From NCBI RefSeq assembly GCF_000716445.1, contig NZ_JNWK01000005.1, forward strand, positions 393,413 through 457,412: a stretch of DNA of 64,000 bases, given 5' to 3'. How positions within the stretch are numbered: the stretch's first letter is position 1; each line of letters starts with the position of its first letter. This DNA comes from Streptomyces wedmorensis (lineage in GTDB: Bacteria; Actinomycetota; Actinomycetes; Streptomycetales; Streptomycetaceae). The translations under genes and the position numbers were made by a program. Shown in pieces: positions 34,310-43,600 of the stretch. The notes under the pieces were generated by a model. That model was not told where the DNA came from. It searched no databases and worked only from the letters and a program-made list of their open reading frames with translations.

Positions 34310-35887
34310 CTACCAGCTGGCCCTGCGGTAGAGCTCCCACAGCTGCATGACCGTCTGCGGGTCGAGCGCGCGCTCGCCGCCGCCGATGTCCTCGCCGGCC
34401 GCGATGTACAGCTTGCCCTGCCACAGGGGCAGCAGGCGGACGTCCTGGACCATGATCTCCTGCGCCTCCACGAACTCGTCCGTGACGGTCCCGCGGTCGC
34501 TGTCGCGGCGGGACTTCGGGAGGAGCTCGTTGGTGATCCGCGGGCTGATGTACGGCGTGCCGAGGACGTTCTCCTTGCCGACGAACGGCGCGACGAAGTT
34601 GTCCGGGTCCGGGAAGTCGGGGAACCAACCGCGGCCGAAGACCGGGTACTGGCCCTTCTGATAGCCCTCCTGGAACTCCTTCCAGGGCTTGCCCTGGATG
34701 GTGATCTTGAAGAGGCCGTGCTCTTCCAGCTGCCGCTTGAGCTCGGCGAACTCGGCGGCCGTCGACGAGCCGTACCGGTCGGTGGTGTACCAGAACGTCA
34801 GCTCGACGGGCTCGTCGATGCCAGCGTCGCGGAGGATCTTCTTGGCCTTGGACGCGCTGGGCGAGCCGAAGCGGTCGAAGAACTTGGTGGTGTGAGCGGC
34901 GACGCCCTTGGGCACCATGGAGTACAGCGGCTCGGCGGTGCCCTGGTAGACCTTGTTGACCAGCTCGTCGCGGTCGACGAGCTGGGCGATCGCCTTGCGG
35001 ACGGGGAGCTTGGCGACCGACGGGTCCTGGGCGTTGAAGACGAGGTAGCGGATGTCGGCGCCGGTGGACTCCACGAGCTGGAGGCCCTTGTTCTCGGGCT
35101 TGTCGTCCTGGAGTCCGATGACCTCCTCGGCGGTGAGGCCGCGGTAGGTGGCGTCGATCTCGTCCTTCCTCAGGGCGGCGACCATGGCGTCGGAGTCGTC
35201 GAAGTAGCGGATCGTCACGCCGCCGTTCTTGCGGTCGGCGAATCCCTTGTAGCTGGGGTTCTTCGTCAGCTCCGCGGTCTTGCGCTCCTCGTACGAGTCG
35301 AGCACGTACGGGCCGGAGCCGACGACCTTGCCGTCCTTGCGGAGCTTGTCGGCCGGGTACTCGGCCGGGTCCACGAGCGACATGGCGGGGGTGGCGAGGA
35401 CGTACGGGAAGGTGGCGTCCGGCTTGTTGAGCCGGAAGACGACGGTGCGGTCGCCGACGGTCTCGATCTTGTCGAGCGAGCCGAGCATCCCGTTGGGGCC
35501 GCCCTCCTGGTCGATCGTGCGGATGCGCTCGATCGAGTACTGGACGGCCTTGGCGTCCAGTTTGTGCCCGTTGGAGAACGTGAGGCCCTCGATGAGCTTG
35601 CATTCGAAGACCCGACTGGAGGTGTCCGAGAACTTGCAGTCGGCGGCATCCGACTGCGGGGTCGTACTGCCCGTCGGGAAACTCACCAGGGTCTGGAAGA
35701 CATTCCGGAAGAGCTCCCAGGAATTGTCCCAGGCGGCGGCCGGATCAAGCGTGGTGGGAGAACTCGTCGTACCGATGACGATTCTCTGATCCCCGGCGGA
35801 ATCGCTGTCCGAGAAGACACCGCATCCGGACACCAGGGATATGGACACAAGGGCTGCAGCGGCCTGCAGACTGGTCCGGTTGAACAC
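34310..35887 (-). CDS. Peptide/solute-binding lipoprotein (SBP family 5)
   Basis: This protein of about 525 residues is an ABC-transporter binding lipoprotein. The hydrophobic leader SLQAAAALVSISLV ends in lipobox VSGC near residue 20. The mature part has TTSSPTTLDPAAAWDNSWEL, GLTFSNGHKLDAKAVQYSIE (the family SBP_bac_5 signature) and the C-terminal LPLWQGKLYIAAGEDIGG. The GTG at 35887 follows GAGGAG by seven bases and was preferred over a GTG six bases upstream. No permease or ATPase genes are adjacent, so its partners are elsewhere. Confidence 0.92.
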   Translation of the reverse strand: MFNRTSLQAAAALVSISLVSGCGVFSDSDSAGDQRIVIGTTSSPTTLDPAAAWDNSWELFRNVFQTLVSFPTGSTTPQSDAADCKFSDTSSRVFECKLIEGLTFSNGHKLDAKAVQYSIERIRTIDQEGGPNGMLGSLDKIETVGDRTVVFRLNKPDATFPYVLATPAMSLVDPAEYPADKLRKDGKVVGSGPYVLDSYEERKTAELTKNPSYKGFADRKNGGVTIRYFDDSDAMVAALRKDEIDATYRGLTAEEVIGLQDDKPENKGLQLVESTGADIRYLVFNAQDPSVAKLPVRKAIAQLVDRDELVNKVYQGTAEPLYSMVPKGVAAHTTKFFDRFGSPSASKAKKILRDAGIDEPVELTFWYTTDRYGSSTAAEFAELKRQLEEHGLFKITIQGKPWKEFQEGYQKGQYPVFGRGWFPDFPDPDNFVAPFVGKENVLGTPYISPRITNELLPKSRRDSDRGTVTDEFVEAQEIMVQDVRLLPLWQGKLYIAAGEDIGGGERALDPQTVMQLWELYRRASW

Positions 35888-36036
35888 GTGCACGCTCCTC
35901 GTTCAGCCAGGGGTCGGCCGACGATACCGCAGCACCCCGCCAGGTCAATGTCCGAGCCCGACGGGGCACTTGAGGCATTCAACGTATAACCGGGGTCAAT
36001 CCGGACACTAATTTCCGGAAAGTGTCCGGTTATCGG

Positions 36037-36804
36037 TCACCCGACTCCGGCGTTCAGGAAAATCCCGCCGTCGACGACGAGCGTCTGGCCGGTGATCCAC
36101 TCGGACTGGGACGAGGTGAGGAAGGCGGCGGCGCCGCCGATGTCCTGCGGCTCACCGAGCCGGCCGAGCGGATAAGCGGCGGCAGCCTCCGCTTCCCGCC
36201 CCTCGTAGAGCGCCTGCGCGAATTTCGTCTTCACGACGGCCGGAGCGATGGCGTTGACCCGGACGAGCGGCGCGTATTCGTGTGCCAATTGGAGGGTCAG
36301 ATTGATCATCGCGGCCTTGCTCATGCCGTACGCGCCGATGAAAGGCGAGGCGGACACACCGGCGATCGACGCGATGTTCACGATCGCGCCGCCGTGTTCC
36401 TTCTGCCAGGCGTGCCAGCTGCGCTGGGCGAAGCCGAGGGCGGACACCACGTTGGTCTCGAAGACCTTGCGGGCCACCCCGAGGTCGAGATCGGCGAGGG
36501 GCCCGAAGACCGGGTTCGTACCGGCGTTGTTGACCAGGAAGTCCAGCCGGCCGAAGCCGTCCATCGCCGCCTCGATCGCGGCGGCCTGGTGGACCTCGTC
36601 GTGCGCCTTGCCCGGGACGCCGATCGCCCGGTCGGCCCCGAGCCTCTCCACGGCCTCCTTGAGGGCCTCCTCGCCGCGCCCGGTGATGACGACCCGGTCG
36701 CCGCGGGCGACCAGCGCCTCGGCGACGCCGTAGCCGATGCCCCGGCTCGCGCCGGTGACGAGGGCGACCTTGCCGGAGAGCTCCGGCCTTTCGTTCGCTG
36801 TCAT
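36037..36804 (-). CDS. SDR family oxidoreductase
   Basis: This 255-residue classical short-chain dehydrogenase has the TGASRGIGYG cofactor loop, NNAGTNPV, a catalytic Tyr/Lys pair in IGAYGMSKAAM and an early Ser in NIASIAGVS. The C-terminus ITGQTLVVDGG is typical. The start ATG 36804 follows GGAGGAGG, a strong site. It lies 32 bp after the second SDR gene and is probably in one operon with it. Substrate unknown. Confidence 0.92.
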   Translation of the reverse strand: MTANERPELSGKVALVTGASRGIGYGVAEALVARGDRVVITGRGEEALKEAVERLGADRAIGVPGKAHDEVHQAAAIEAAMDGFGRLDFLVNNAGTNPVFGPLADLDLGVARKVFETNVVSALGFAQRSWHAWQKEHGGAIVNIASIAGVSASPFIGAYGMSKAAMINLTLQLAHEYAPLVRVNAIAPAVVKTKFAQALYEGREAEAAAAYPLGRLGEPQDIGGAAAFLTSSQSEWITGQTLVVDGGIFLNAGVG

Positions 36805-36836
36805 GTCCGCCTCCTCCTCTCGCTGCTGCCGGTGCG

Positions 36837-37598
36837 TCAGTTGAGCGGGCCGCCGGCCACGTACATGACCTGGCCGGAGACGAAGCCGGCGTCGTCGCCC
36901 GCGAAGAAGGCGATCGCGTTGGCGACGTCCTCGGGGCGGCCGACCCGCTGGACCGGGATCATGGAGGCGGCGGCGGCCTGGAACTCCTCGAAGCCCATGC
37001 CGACGCGCTCGGCGGTCTGCGCGGTCATCTCGGTGACGATGAAGCCCGGCGCGACGGCGTTGGCGGTGATGCCGAACTTGCCGAGCTCCTTGGCCAGGGT
37101 CTTCGTCAGACCCTGCAGACCGGCCTTGACCGCGGAGTAGTTGGCCTGGCCGCGGTTGCCGAGGGCCGACGAGGAGGAGAGCGACACGATCCGGCCGAAG
37201 CCCGCGTCCACCATGTGCTTCTGGCAGGCCTTCGCCATCAGGAAGGCGCCCTTGAGGTGCACGTTCATGACGAGGTCCCAGTCGGACTCGGACATCTTGA
37301 AGAGCAGGTTGTCGCGGAGCACCCCGGCGTTGTTGACGAGGATCGTCGGCGCGCCGAGCTCGGCGGCGATCCGCGCGACGGCGGCCTCCACCTGGGCGCT
37401 GTCGGAGACGTCGCAGCCGACCGCGAGGGCGGTGCCGCCCGCGGCGGTGATCTTCTCGACGGTGTCCTTGCAGGCAGCCTCGTCGAGGTCGAGTACGGCG
37501 ACGGCGCGGCCCTCGGCGGCCAGGCGGAGCGCGGTGGCGGCTCCGATGCCCCGTGCGGCACCCGTGACGACGGCTACGCGCTGCTCGGTGGTGGACAT
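36837..37598 (-). CDS. fabG: 3-oxoacyl-ACP reductase-like SDR
   Basis: This 253-residue SDR is of the FabG type: TGAARGIGAATALRLA, LVNNAGVLRD, catalytic SLSSSSALG with YSAVKAG (Tyr/Lys), and VSGQVMYVAGG near the C-terminus. FabG-like enzymes reduce 3-oxoacyl thioesters or related substrates with NADPH. A GAGGAG site precedes the ATG at 37598. The FabG name is a family label; a dedicated catabolic role together with the downstream SDR is equally possible. Confidence 0.85.
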   Translation of the reverse strand: MSTTEQRVAVVTGAARGIGAATALRLAAEGRAVAVLDLDEAACKDTVEKITAAGGTALAVGCDVSDSAQVEAAVARIAAELGAPTILVNNAGVLRDNLLFKMSESDWDLVMNVHLKGAFLMAKACQKHMVDAGFGRIVSLSSSSALGNRGQANYSAVKAGLQGLTKTLAKELGKFGITANAVAPGFIVTEMTAQTAERVGMGFEEFQAAAASMIPVQRVGRPEDVANAIAFFAGDDAGFVSGQVMYVAGGPLN

Positions 37599-37780
37599 GC
37601 TTGGTTCTCCTCGCCCTTGGATCGTCCCTGGTGGCGGCCGAACCGGTCGCGCGCTCCTGCGTCCCGCACATGAGCGACCGCTTAGTATCGTCCGCAGGAC
37701 GAGACGCTAGAAGCCCTGGCACCCGGTGTCAACGGCCCACCGGGTGCACCGGGTCACTCCCCGTCCACGGACGGGTGCGC

Positions 37781-38164
37781 TCAGCGCACGAGCAGGTCGA
37801 GCAGGCGTTCCACCTCGGCCTCGGGATCGGTCGTGAGCCCCGTGTGCACGGGTCCCGGCTGCACGACGGTGGAGCGCGGCGCGATCAGCCAGCGGAAGCG
37901 CCGCCCCGCGTCGTCCCCCGCCGCCTGACCGGCCGCGTCGCCGCCCAGGCAGACGCCCTCGACCGCGCGCAGCGCGGCCCGGACGCCGGTCACGTCGGCG
38001 GCCGGGTCGAGGGCCGCCAGCTTGGCCTCGTCCAGATGCGTACGGGCGGCCACGAAGGACCGGGCGCGGCAGTAGACGACCACGCCCGCGTTGAAGCACT
38101 CGCCGCGTTCGACGCGCGGCACCACGCGCAGCAGCGCGTACTCGAAGACATCGCGGTCGGTCAC
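37781..38164 (-). CDS. DUF3037 protein, partner of the HipA-like kinase
   Basis: This 127-residue protein starts VTDRDVFEYALLRVVPRVER and contains GECFNAGVVVYCR, the hallmark of DUF3037. It starts at GTG 38164, overlapping the stop of the HipA-like gene by four bases (GTGA), so the two are translationally coupled. DUF3037 and HipA-like genes are commonly paired; the biochemical role is unknown. The final residues EAEVERLLDLLVR suggest a coiled helix. Confidence 0.85.
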   Translation of the reverse strand: MTDRDVFEYALLRVVPRVERGECFNAGVVVYCRARSFVAARTHLDEAKLAALDPAADVTGVRAALRAVEGVCLGGDAAGQAAGDDAGRRFRWLIAPRSTVVQPGPVHTGLTTDPEAEVERLLDLLVR

Positions 38165-39006
38165 GTGGTGCCGTCCTTCTCGGTGGGGTGCGGCCGGGGC
38201 GCGAGACGTTCGGCGAGCCAGCCGGGCGGCTGCTGGGGACGGCTCTCGGTTCGCGGGCCGAGCGTGATCCGCTCGTGGATGGTGGCGGCGCGCGGCAGCA
38301 GCGCGTCGACGTACGCCGCCCGCACCTCGTCCGTGGTGGCGAAGCCGGGTTCGTCGACCAGCCACTCGTCGGGCACGTCGGCCGCGACCTCTTCGAGGAG
38401 TTCCCGGGTGACGAGCGGCGCCAGCTCGGCGGCGGCCGCGGCGATGTCCGGCGAGAACGGGGCGAGCGCGTGGTCCGAGGCGTCGTACGGCTTGGCGGCG
38501 GAGGCCTGGGCGCCCGGCCAGTTGTGGTGCCAGATCATCGTGGCGCCGTGGTCGATCAGCCACAGCTCCCCGTGCCACACCAGCATGTTCGGGTTCCGCC
38601 ACGACCGGTCGACGTTGTTGATCACCGCGTCGAACCAGACGACCTTGCCCGCCTCCTTCGGGTCCACCTCGTACGCCAGCGGGTCGAAGCCAAGCGACCC
38701 CGGCAGGAAGTCCATGCCCAGGTTGAGCCCGCCGCTCGCCTTGAGCAGCTCCTGCACCTCCTGGTCCGGTTCCGACAGCCCGATCACCGGGTCCAGCTGG
38801 ATGGTGACCAGCTCCGGCACCCGCAGCCCCAGCCTGCGCGCGAGCTGCCCGCAGACGACCTCGGCGACCAGGGTCTTGCGCCCCTGGCCGGCGCCGGTGA
38901 ACTTCATGACGTACGTGCCGAGGTCGTCGGCCTCGACGATCCCGGGGAGCGAGCCGCCCTCACGCAAAGGCGTGACATAGCGGGTCGCTACGACCTCTTC
39001 CAACAC
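38161..39006 (-). CDS. HipA-like kinase-fold protein
   Basis: This 281-residue protein belongs to the HipA family. The nucleotide-binding Lys is in TYVMKFTGAGQG, the catalytic segment in VVWFDAVINNVDRSWRNPNM (Asp, Asn, Arg) and the metal-binding Asp in LWLIDHGATM. It is shorter than HipA toxins and lacks their N-terminal HipA_N domain, so it may not be a toxin. DUF3037 follows with a four-base overlap. An integrase relic begins 76 bp upstream of its start, so the pair sits at an island border. Confidence 0.87.
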   Translation of the reverse strand: MLEEVVATRYVTPLREGGSLPGIVEADDLGTYVMKFTGAGQGRKTLVAEVVCGQLARRLGLRVPELVTIQLDPVIGLSEPDQEVQELLKASGGLNLGMDFLPGSLGFDPLAYEVDPKEAGKVVWFDAVINNVDRSWRNPNMLVWHGELWLIDHGATMIWHHNWPGAQASAAKPYDASDHALAPFSPDIAAAAAELAPLVTRELLEEVAADVPDEWLVDEPGFATTDEVRAAYVDALLPRAATIHERITLGPRTESRPQQPPGWLAERLAPRPHPTEKDGTT

Positions 39007-39082
39007 TTTCCCAGGCCACCCATCTCTTCAACCTTACAATCCACGGACGACTTCTCCGGAGCGTAGAGGCAGGAATCACGGG

Positions 39083-39460
39083 TCAACGGCGCTGGGGAGA
39101 ATCTGGGGAGTTTCGGCCGACGAGCCGGTCTCCCCGCTCCCCAAGCAGACCGTCGATGGTGCCGCGCCCCTTGCTGCCGGCTTCCGGCATGAAGTGAGCA
39201 TAGTAACCGAGGGTGATCGCCGGCGAGGAGTGCCCGAGCCACCGAGCCAGGGTCACGACGGACTCTCCGGCTTCCAGCATGATCGAGGCGTAGGCGTGCC
39301 GAAGCATATGAAAGCCGTCCTTCGGGGCCGTCGCTCACTGCCAGGCTTTCGCCCCCTCGGCACGCGGCGGGATGACGCCGGCCTTCGCCAAGGCTGGCTT
39401 CCAGGTGTCGCGCCCGTCGGCGAACGCCTCTGGCACGCCGCCCTCACCCCTGCCCCCTCA
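39083..39460 (-). pseudogene. Tyrosine-recombinase integrase relic
   Basis: The minus strand encodes the C-terminal catalytic region of a phage-type integrase: DGFHMLRHAYASIMLEAG and then LARWLGHSSPAITLGYYAHF, which contains the His/Arg pair, LGH and the nucleophile Tyr. Upstream in the same frame is DTWKPALAKAGVIPPRAEGA, followed by a TGA stop (near 39341) before the catalytic block. Another stop occurs further upstream. The N-terminal domains are absent. This is a decayed integrase of an integrative element. Confidence 0.82.
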
Positions 39461-39780
39461 TCCAGACACTGCTGCAGCACCTCGACGCCCCGCTCCCCGT
39501 GAGCGCCACGGAACCACACGAACCGCTGCGGGACGCCGGATGGCATCCGTCGAGCCACCTAGCCTGGACGATCTGGCGCGCACCGAACCGCACCATCGCC
39601 TTCGAGTACCTGCCCCACGCCGCCAACGACCGATGAACGCTGTACGGAGGCGAAGACCTCGCCCGGACGGCATGGACCATCGGCCTCTTCGCCAGAGTCG
39701 GTCACAACATCCTCATCCAACTCGCCAGCATCGCTGCCGAGCTCGCCGGCCCGCCGCCCGCCCCAGCACGCCGAGCCCGC
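39430..39780 (+). pseudogene. DUF317-like relic with an in-frame stop
   Basis: The plus strand reads PLRDAGWHPSSHLAWTIW, then NRTIAFEYLPHAANDR, a TGA at 39634-39636, and [20 protein letters not shown]. This matches the pattern of Streptomyces DUF317 proteins (a GW start, [20 protein letters not shown]), with the stop occupying what is normally a Trp. No start codon is convincing. The frame continues into the transposase tail beyond it. It overlaps the end of the integrase relic on the opposite strand. Confidence 0.6.
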
Positions 39781-39783
39781 CTG

Positions 39784-39960
39784 CGCAAGGGCGCACGCGG
39801 TGGACGGCCGCCCGGCTTCGACGAGGACCGCTACAAGAAGCGCAACACCGTCGAGCAGGCGATCAACCGCCTGAAGCAGTCCCGAGCGGTCGCCACTCGC
39901 TACGACAAACGCGGCTACGTCTTCCTCGACACCGCCACCGCGGCGGCCGTCGTAATCTGA
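39784..39960 (+). pseudogene. IS5-family transposase C-terminal fragment
   Basis: About 58 codons ending at a TGA read [20 protein letters not shown], then [20 protein letters not shown] and VFLDTATAA. The RNTVE-INRLKQ-A-RYDK pattern is the typical end of IS5/IS1647-type DDE transposases. The rest of the transposase is missing; the 5' side joins the DUF317 relic in the same frame. Confidence 0.75.
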
Positions 39961-40079
39961 CTACGAACGTGATATCGGAGACGACGCCTCGGCGTCGTTG
40001 CAGCCATGGTCGGCCCACTCGGTGAGGAGCTTGCAAGCGGCGTTGTCATCGGCCAGGGTGCACGTTCTTCGCGACCCGT

Positions 40080-40292
40080 TCACGTCAGGTGAACCACAGC
40101 CCAGGGCAACGGCCGGTTCGCGACCCTGAACAGGACGTCGTCGCATCCTTCACACCGTGCCGCAGCGGTGGCCTCTGCTCCGTGTAGGGGGTGTCCAGGG
40201 GACAGCTCGCGATGCGGTTCAAGCTCGAAGTCGTGCATGCCACCATCGGGCGCCCACCACGGGGTGGGCAGGGGCGACGGGTCATCCGACAT
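40080..40292 (-). CDS. Small hypothetical protein with CxxC
   Basis: This 70-residue open frame starts at ATG 40292 with GGGA eight bases upstream. It has a plausible protein-like pattern: MSDDPSPLPTPWWAP and then RCEGCDDVLFRVANRPLPW ending VVHLT, with a CxxC that could bind zinc. A longer version to 40469 is possible but Arg-rich and less protein-like. No family recognised, so this is a tentative gene. Confidence 0.4.
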   Translation of the reverse strand: MSDDPSPLPTPWWAPDGGMHDFELEPHRELSPGHPLHGAEATAAARCEGCDDVLFRVANRPLPWAVVHLT

Positions 40293-40660
40293 GTGCTGTA
40301 TCCCAGCATCCTTGCAGACCGCTGGGGTCGACCTTGATTGGCCGGACAGGTCCCAGTCGGCCTCGACCGTCACCGATCGGTGACCACTCTGAAAGTCCTC
40401 ATTAAGCGGTCGAGTGGCATCCACTGTCTTATGTTCTGTCCGGCATTTCCGTCGACGCAAGGCCCTCACTCGTCGGCAGCGGTTTCATACTTCCCGGACG
40501 GTGCGAGTACCGGATTGAGCACCGGTTGCATGTCCCCCTATTTCCTGCATGCACGCGGATGCCCTTCACTCCGTGATCACAAGTTGGGCACAGCTCTTGC
40601 ATTCTGTGTACGTGTATCGATCAACTGTCCTCTCTTGATCGTGTTCTAAGGGGGGCCTCC
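40293..40660. other. Non-coding stretch upstream of the RHS gene
   Basis: No convincing gene was seen. The 3' end contains AAGGGGGGCC, the ribosome binding site of the giant RHS gene starting at GTG 40661. The stretch is less GC-rich than the neighbouring DNA and must hold the RHS promoter, which was not pinned down. Confidence 0.4.
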
Positions 40661-43600
40661 GTGCGTTTCGTGCGGCCTGTATCCGTTGCCGTCGCCTTCG
40701 TAATGGCTGCACTGGCTGGGTCCGAGGGGCCTGCTGCCGCGCAGACCCTGTCGGCCGGCCGCATGGTGGCGGGTGATGCCCCTGACCAGCGGTGGGGCTC
40801 TGCGGCGGGGCGTTCGCATGAATCCACAGGTGACGCCACCTCTGCCGAGACGTCAGGCGGGCGGCCGGGTCACACCCCGACCCCTGGCGAACTGGCAGCC
40901 GTGCAGGAGCCAGCCTCTGCGCTCGTGGCTCCCACGGTTCAAAGGCCGGCTGTGACGCTGACCCCTGTCCCCGGTGATGCGGAGACACCTCGCGGGTTTG
41001 ATTCCAATACCAGCCAGGAGCTCGTCGGCGAGCGGCAGCGGACGGCCAAGACGTTCCAAAATGCCGATGGAACTCTCACCACGCGGTTCTTTGAGGAACC
41101 GGTCAACTTCCAGGATTCTTCCGGTGTTTGGAAGCCGGTGGATACAACGTTGAAGCCGGTTCCCCGTACGGGGCGCCTCGGACGCGTGGTGAGTGTGTCC
41201 GCGGATGGTTGGCGTATTGCCGCGGGCGAGACCGAGACCGCTTTCGCCGAATTCGCCGACGGCGGCCCCCTTGTCTCGATGAAGACCGGCTCAGAGACCT
41301 CGGTGGGCTTCGCCATCCAAAGAGCGGCCCATGCCGAGGGTGAGGCAGAGGGGAGCACCATTACCTACCGGGGGGTGCTTCCGGCCTCGGATGTGCGGTT
41401 CATCGCGACCGGTGACTCGGTCAAGGAGGTGCTCTACCTCAACAGCGTCGAGGCGCCCATGGAGTGGACCTTCCCCCTCTACACCCAAGGGTTGACCGGA
41501 TCCCTTGACGCTTCGGGTGCCGTGCTCTTCAAGGACGCGTCGGGCAGCGTGCGGGCGCGCATACCCGCGGGATGGATGGAGGACTCCAACCTCGCCCCCA
41601 ACTCCAACCAGGGCGAGATATCCAGCGGAGTCCGCTACGACCTGCTCGATGTCGAAGGCGGTCAGGCCCTGAAGGTGAGCCTCGACAGCGAATGGCTCCG
41701 TGACCCGCGCCGGGTCTTCCCCGTCAAGGTCGACCCGACCGTGGTCAGCGTGACCGCGGTGGCGGCGACGTCCGGCACTTTCGTGCAGTACCCCTACAAC
41801 ACCAACTTCGCCAGCGACACCAACATCAAGGTCGGAACCTACGATGCGGGTGGCCACAAGGCCGCCGGTTTCCTGCACTTCGCCAGTGTCGAGAACTCTC
41901 TGAAGAACGCCTGGGTGCTCGGCGCCAGCCTCGCCCTCTACAACACCTGGTCCTACTCGTGCACGGCACGGCCCGTGACCATCCACCCCATCACCTCGGC
42001 CTGGTCCGAGTCGACGACGTCCTCCTACCCCGGACCGGCGACCGGTGCGGCGCTGGCATCGAAGAGCTTCACCCACGGATGGCGCCCTGAAGGCCAGACC
42101 GCCTACCCGTGCGGTGCCGCGGCGTGGGAAGGCATCAACCTCGGCGCGGCAGGCCGGCAGCTCGTCGACGACTGGACCCACGGCCGCAAGAAGAACTACG
42201 GCCTCGCCGTCAAGGCGTCGACGACCGACTCGTACGCCTGGAAGACCTTCGGGTCCGACGACTACCCCAACGGCAAGCCCTCCCTCGATGTGACGTGGAC
42301 CAAGTACGGCGCCACCTACAAGGTGGGAACGCTCATCACGCCCATGACCGCGACCTCTGAAGGCGCCCTTCAGATGACGGTCACCAACCGCGGCCAGGAG
42401 ACCTGGCCCGCGAACGGCAACTACAAGCTGCGCTACCGCCTCTACGACGCTGCCGGCAAGGAGATCACCGACACCGCGAAGCTGCGGTGGACGAACCTGC
42501 CCACCAGCGTGGCCCCCGGCGGCAGCATCACCGTGAACGCGAAGATCGCCCCGCTGACCCCCGCTACCTACACCATCGCCTGGACGATGGACGACTACGG
42601 CACCGTCACCTTCAGCGGCGCGGGGATCCCGACGGCCAACGTGAAGGTGGAGGCCGTCAACGTTCCGCCGACGCTCACGGGCCTGGCCCCCGCCAGCGGC
42701 ATCGTCACCGACACGCTCACGCCCACCTTCTGGGCGTCGGGCACTGACCGCGACCGCTACCCCAAGGCCCTGGAGTACCAGTTCGAAGTCTGTGAAGTCG
42801 AAGGCAGCAACACCCGCAAGAACTGCCGCCTGGGCACCCGCAGCGCATCTGCTCAATGGAACGTTCCCGCCGGCTGGCTCAGCTGGTCCAAGACATACGC
42901 GTGGTACGGCTACGTCTACGACGGCGCGGCCACATCCGTGCGGCCGGGACCGTCCCTGCTGACCACCCAGGTACCGCAGCCCCCGATCACCAGCCACCTC
43001 GGCACGTCCGACGCGGGACGCGACTTCGGAGAGCGGAACGGCAACTACGCGACCGCCGCTACGGACGCCGCGATCCCCACGGTCGGACCTGAGCTGTCCG
43101 TCACGCGTACCTATAACTCGCAGGACACCCGGCAGAGCAACGCCTTCGGTGCCAGTTGGTCAACCCGCTGGGACATGCGAGCAGTCCCCGAAAGCAACAA
43201 CAGCGTCCTCATCACCCTGTCGACAGGAACCCAGGTCCGCTTCGGCCGCAACTCCGACGGCAGCTATGCAGCTCCGTCTGGATCCGTCGGCGTACTCAAG
43301 GCGGTATCCACCGGAGGATGGACGCTGAGGGACGGGGCCGCGAATCTCCATACGTTCGACAGCACCGGCCGGCTCACGAAGATCGCTGACGGTCACGGCA
43401 GGGAGCAACTGCTCACCTACACGGACGGGAAAATCGCCAGAGCCACCGACGCGCTGTCCGGCAGGTACCTGGCGTTCACGTGGGCGGGCAGCCACGTCGT
43501 GGCGGCGGAAACCAACGAGGTGAATGGCGCCGATTCCCGGCTGAAGTGGACGTATACCTACGAGGGAGACAGCCTGATCAAGGTCTGCCCGCCGTCGTCC

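Noticed and set aside
39007..39082. tRNA or clear attachment site next to the integrase relic
   Set aside because: No cloverleaf or CCA end could be found, and no second copy of the sequence was seen in the window.
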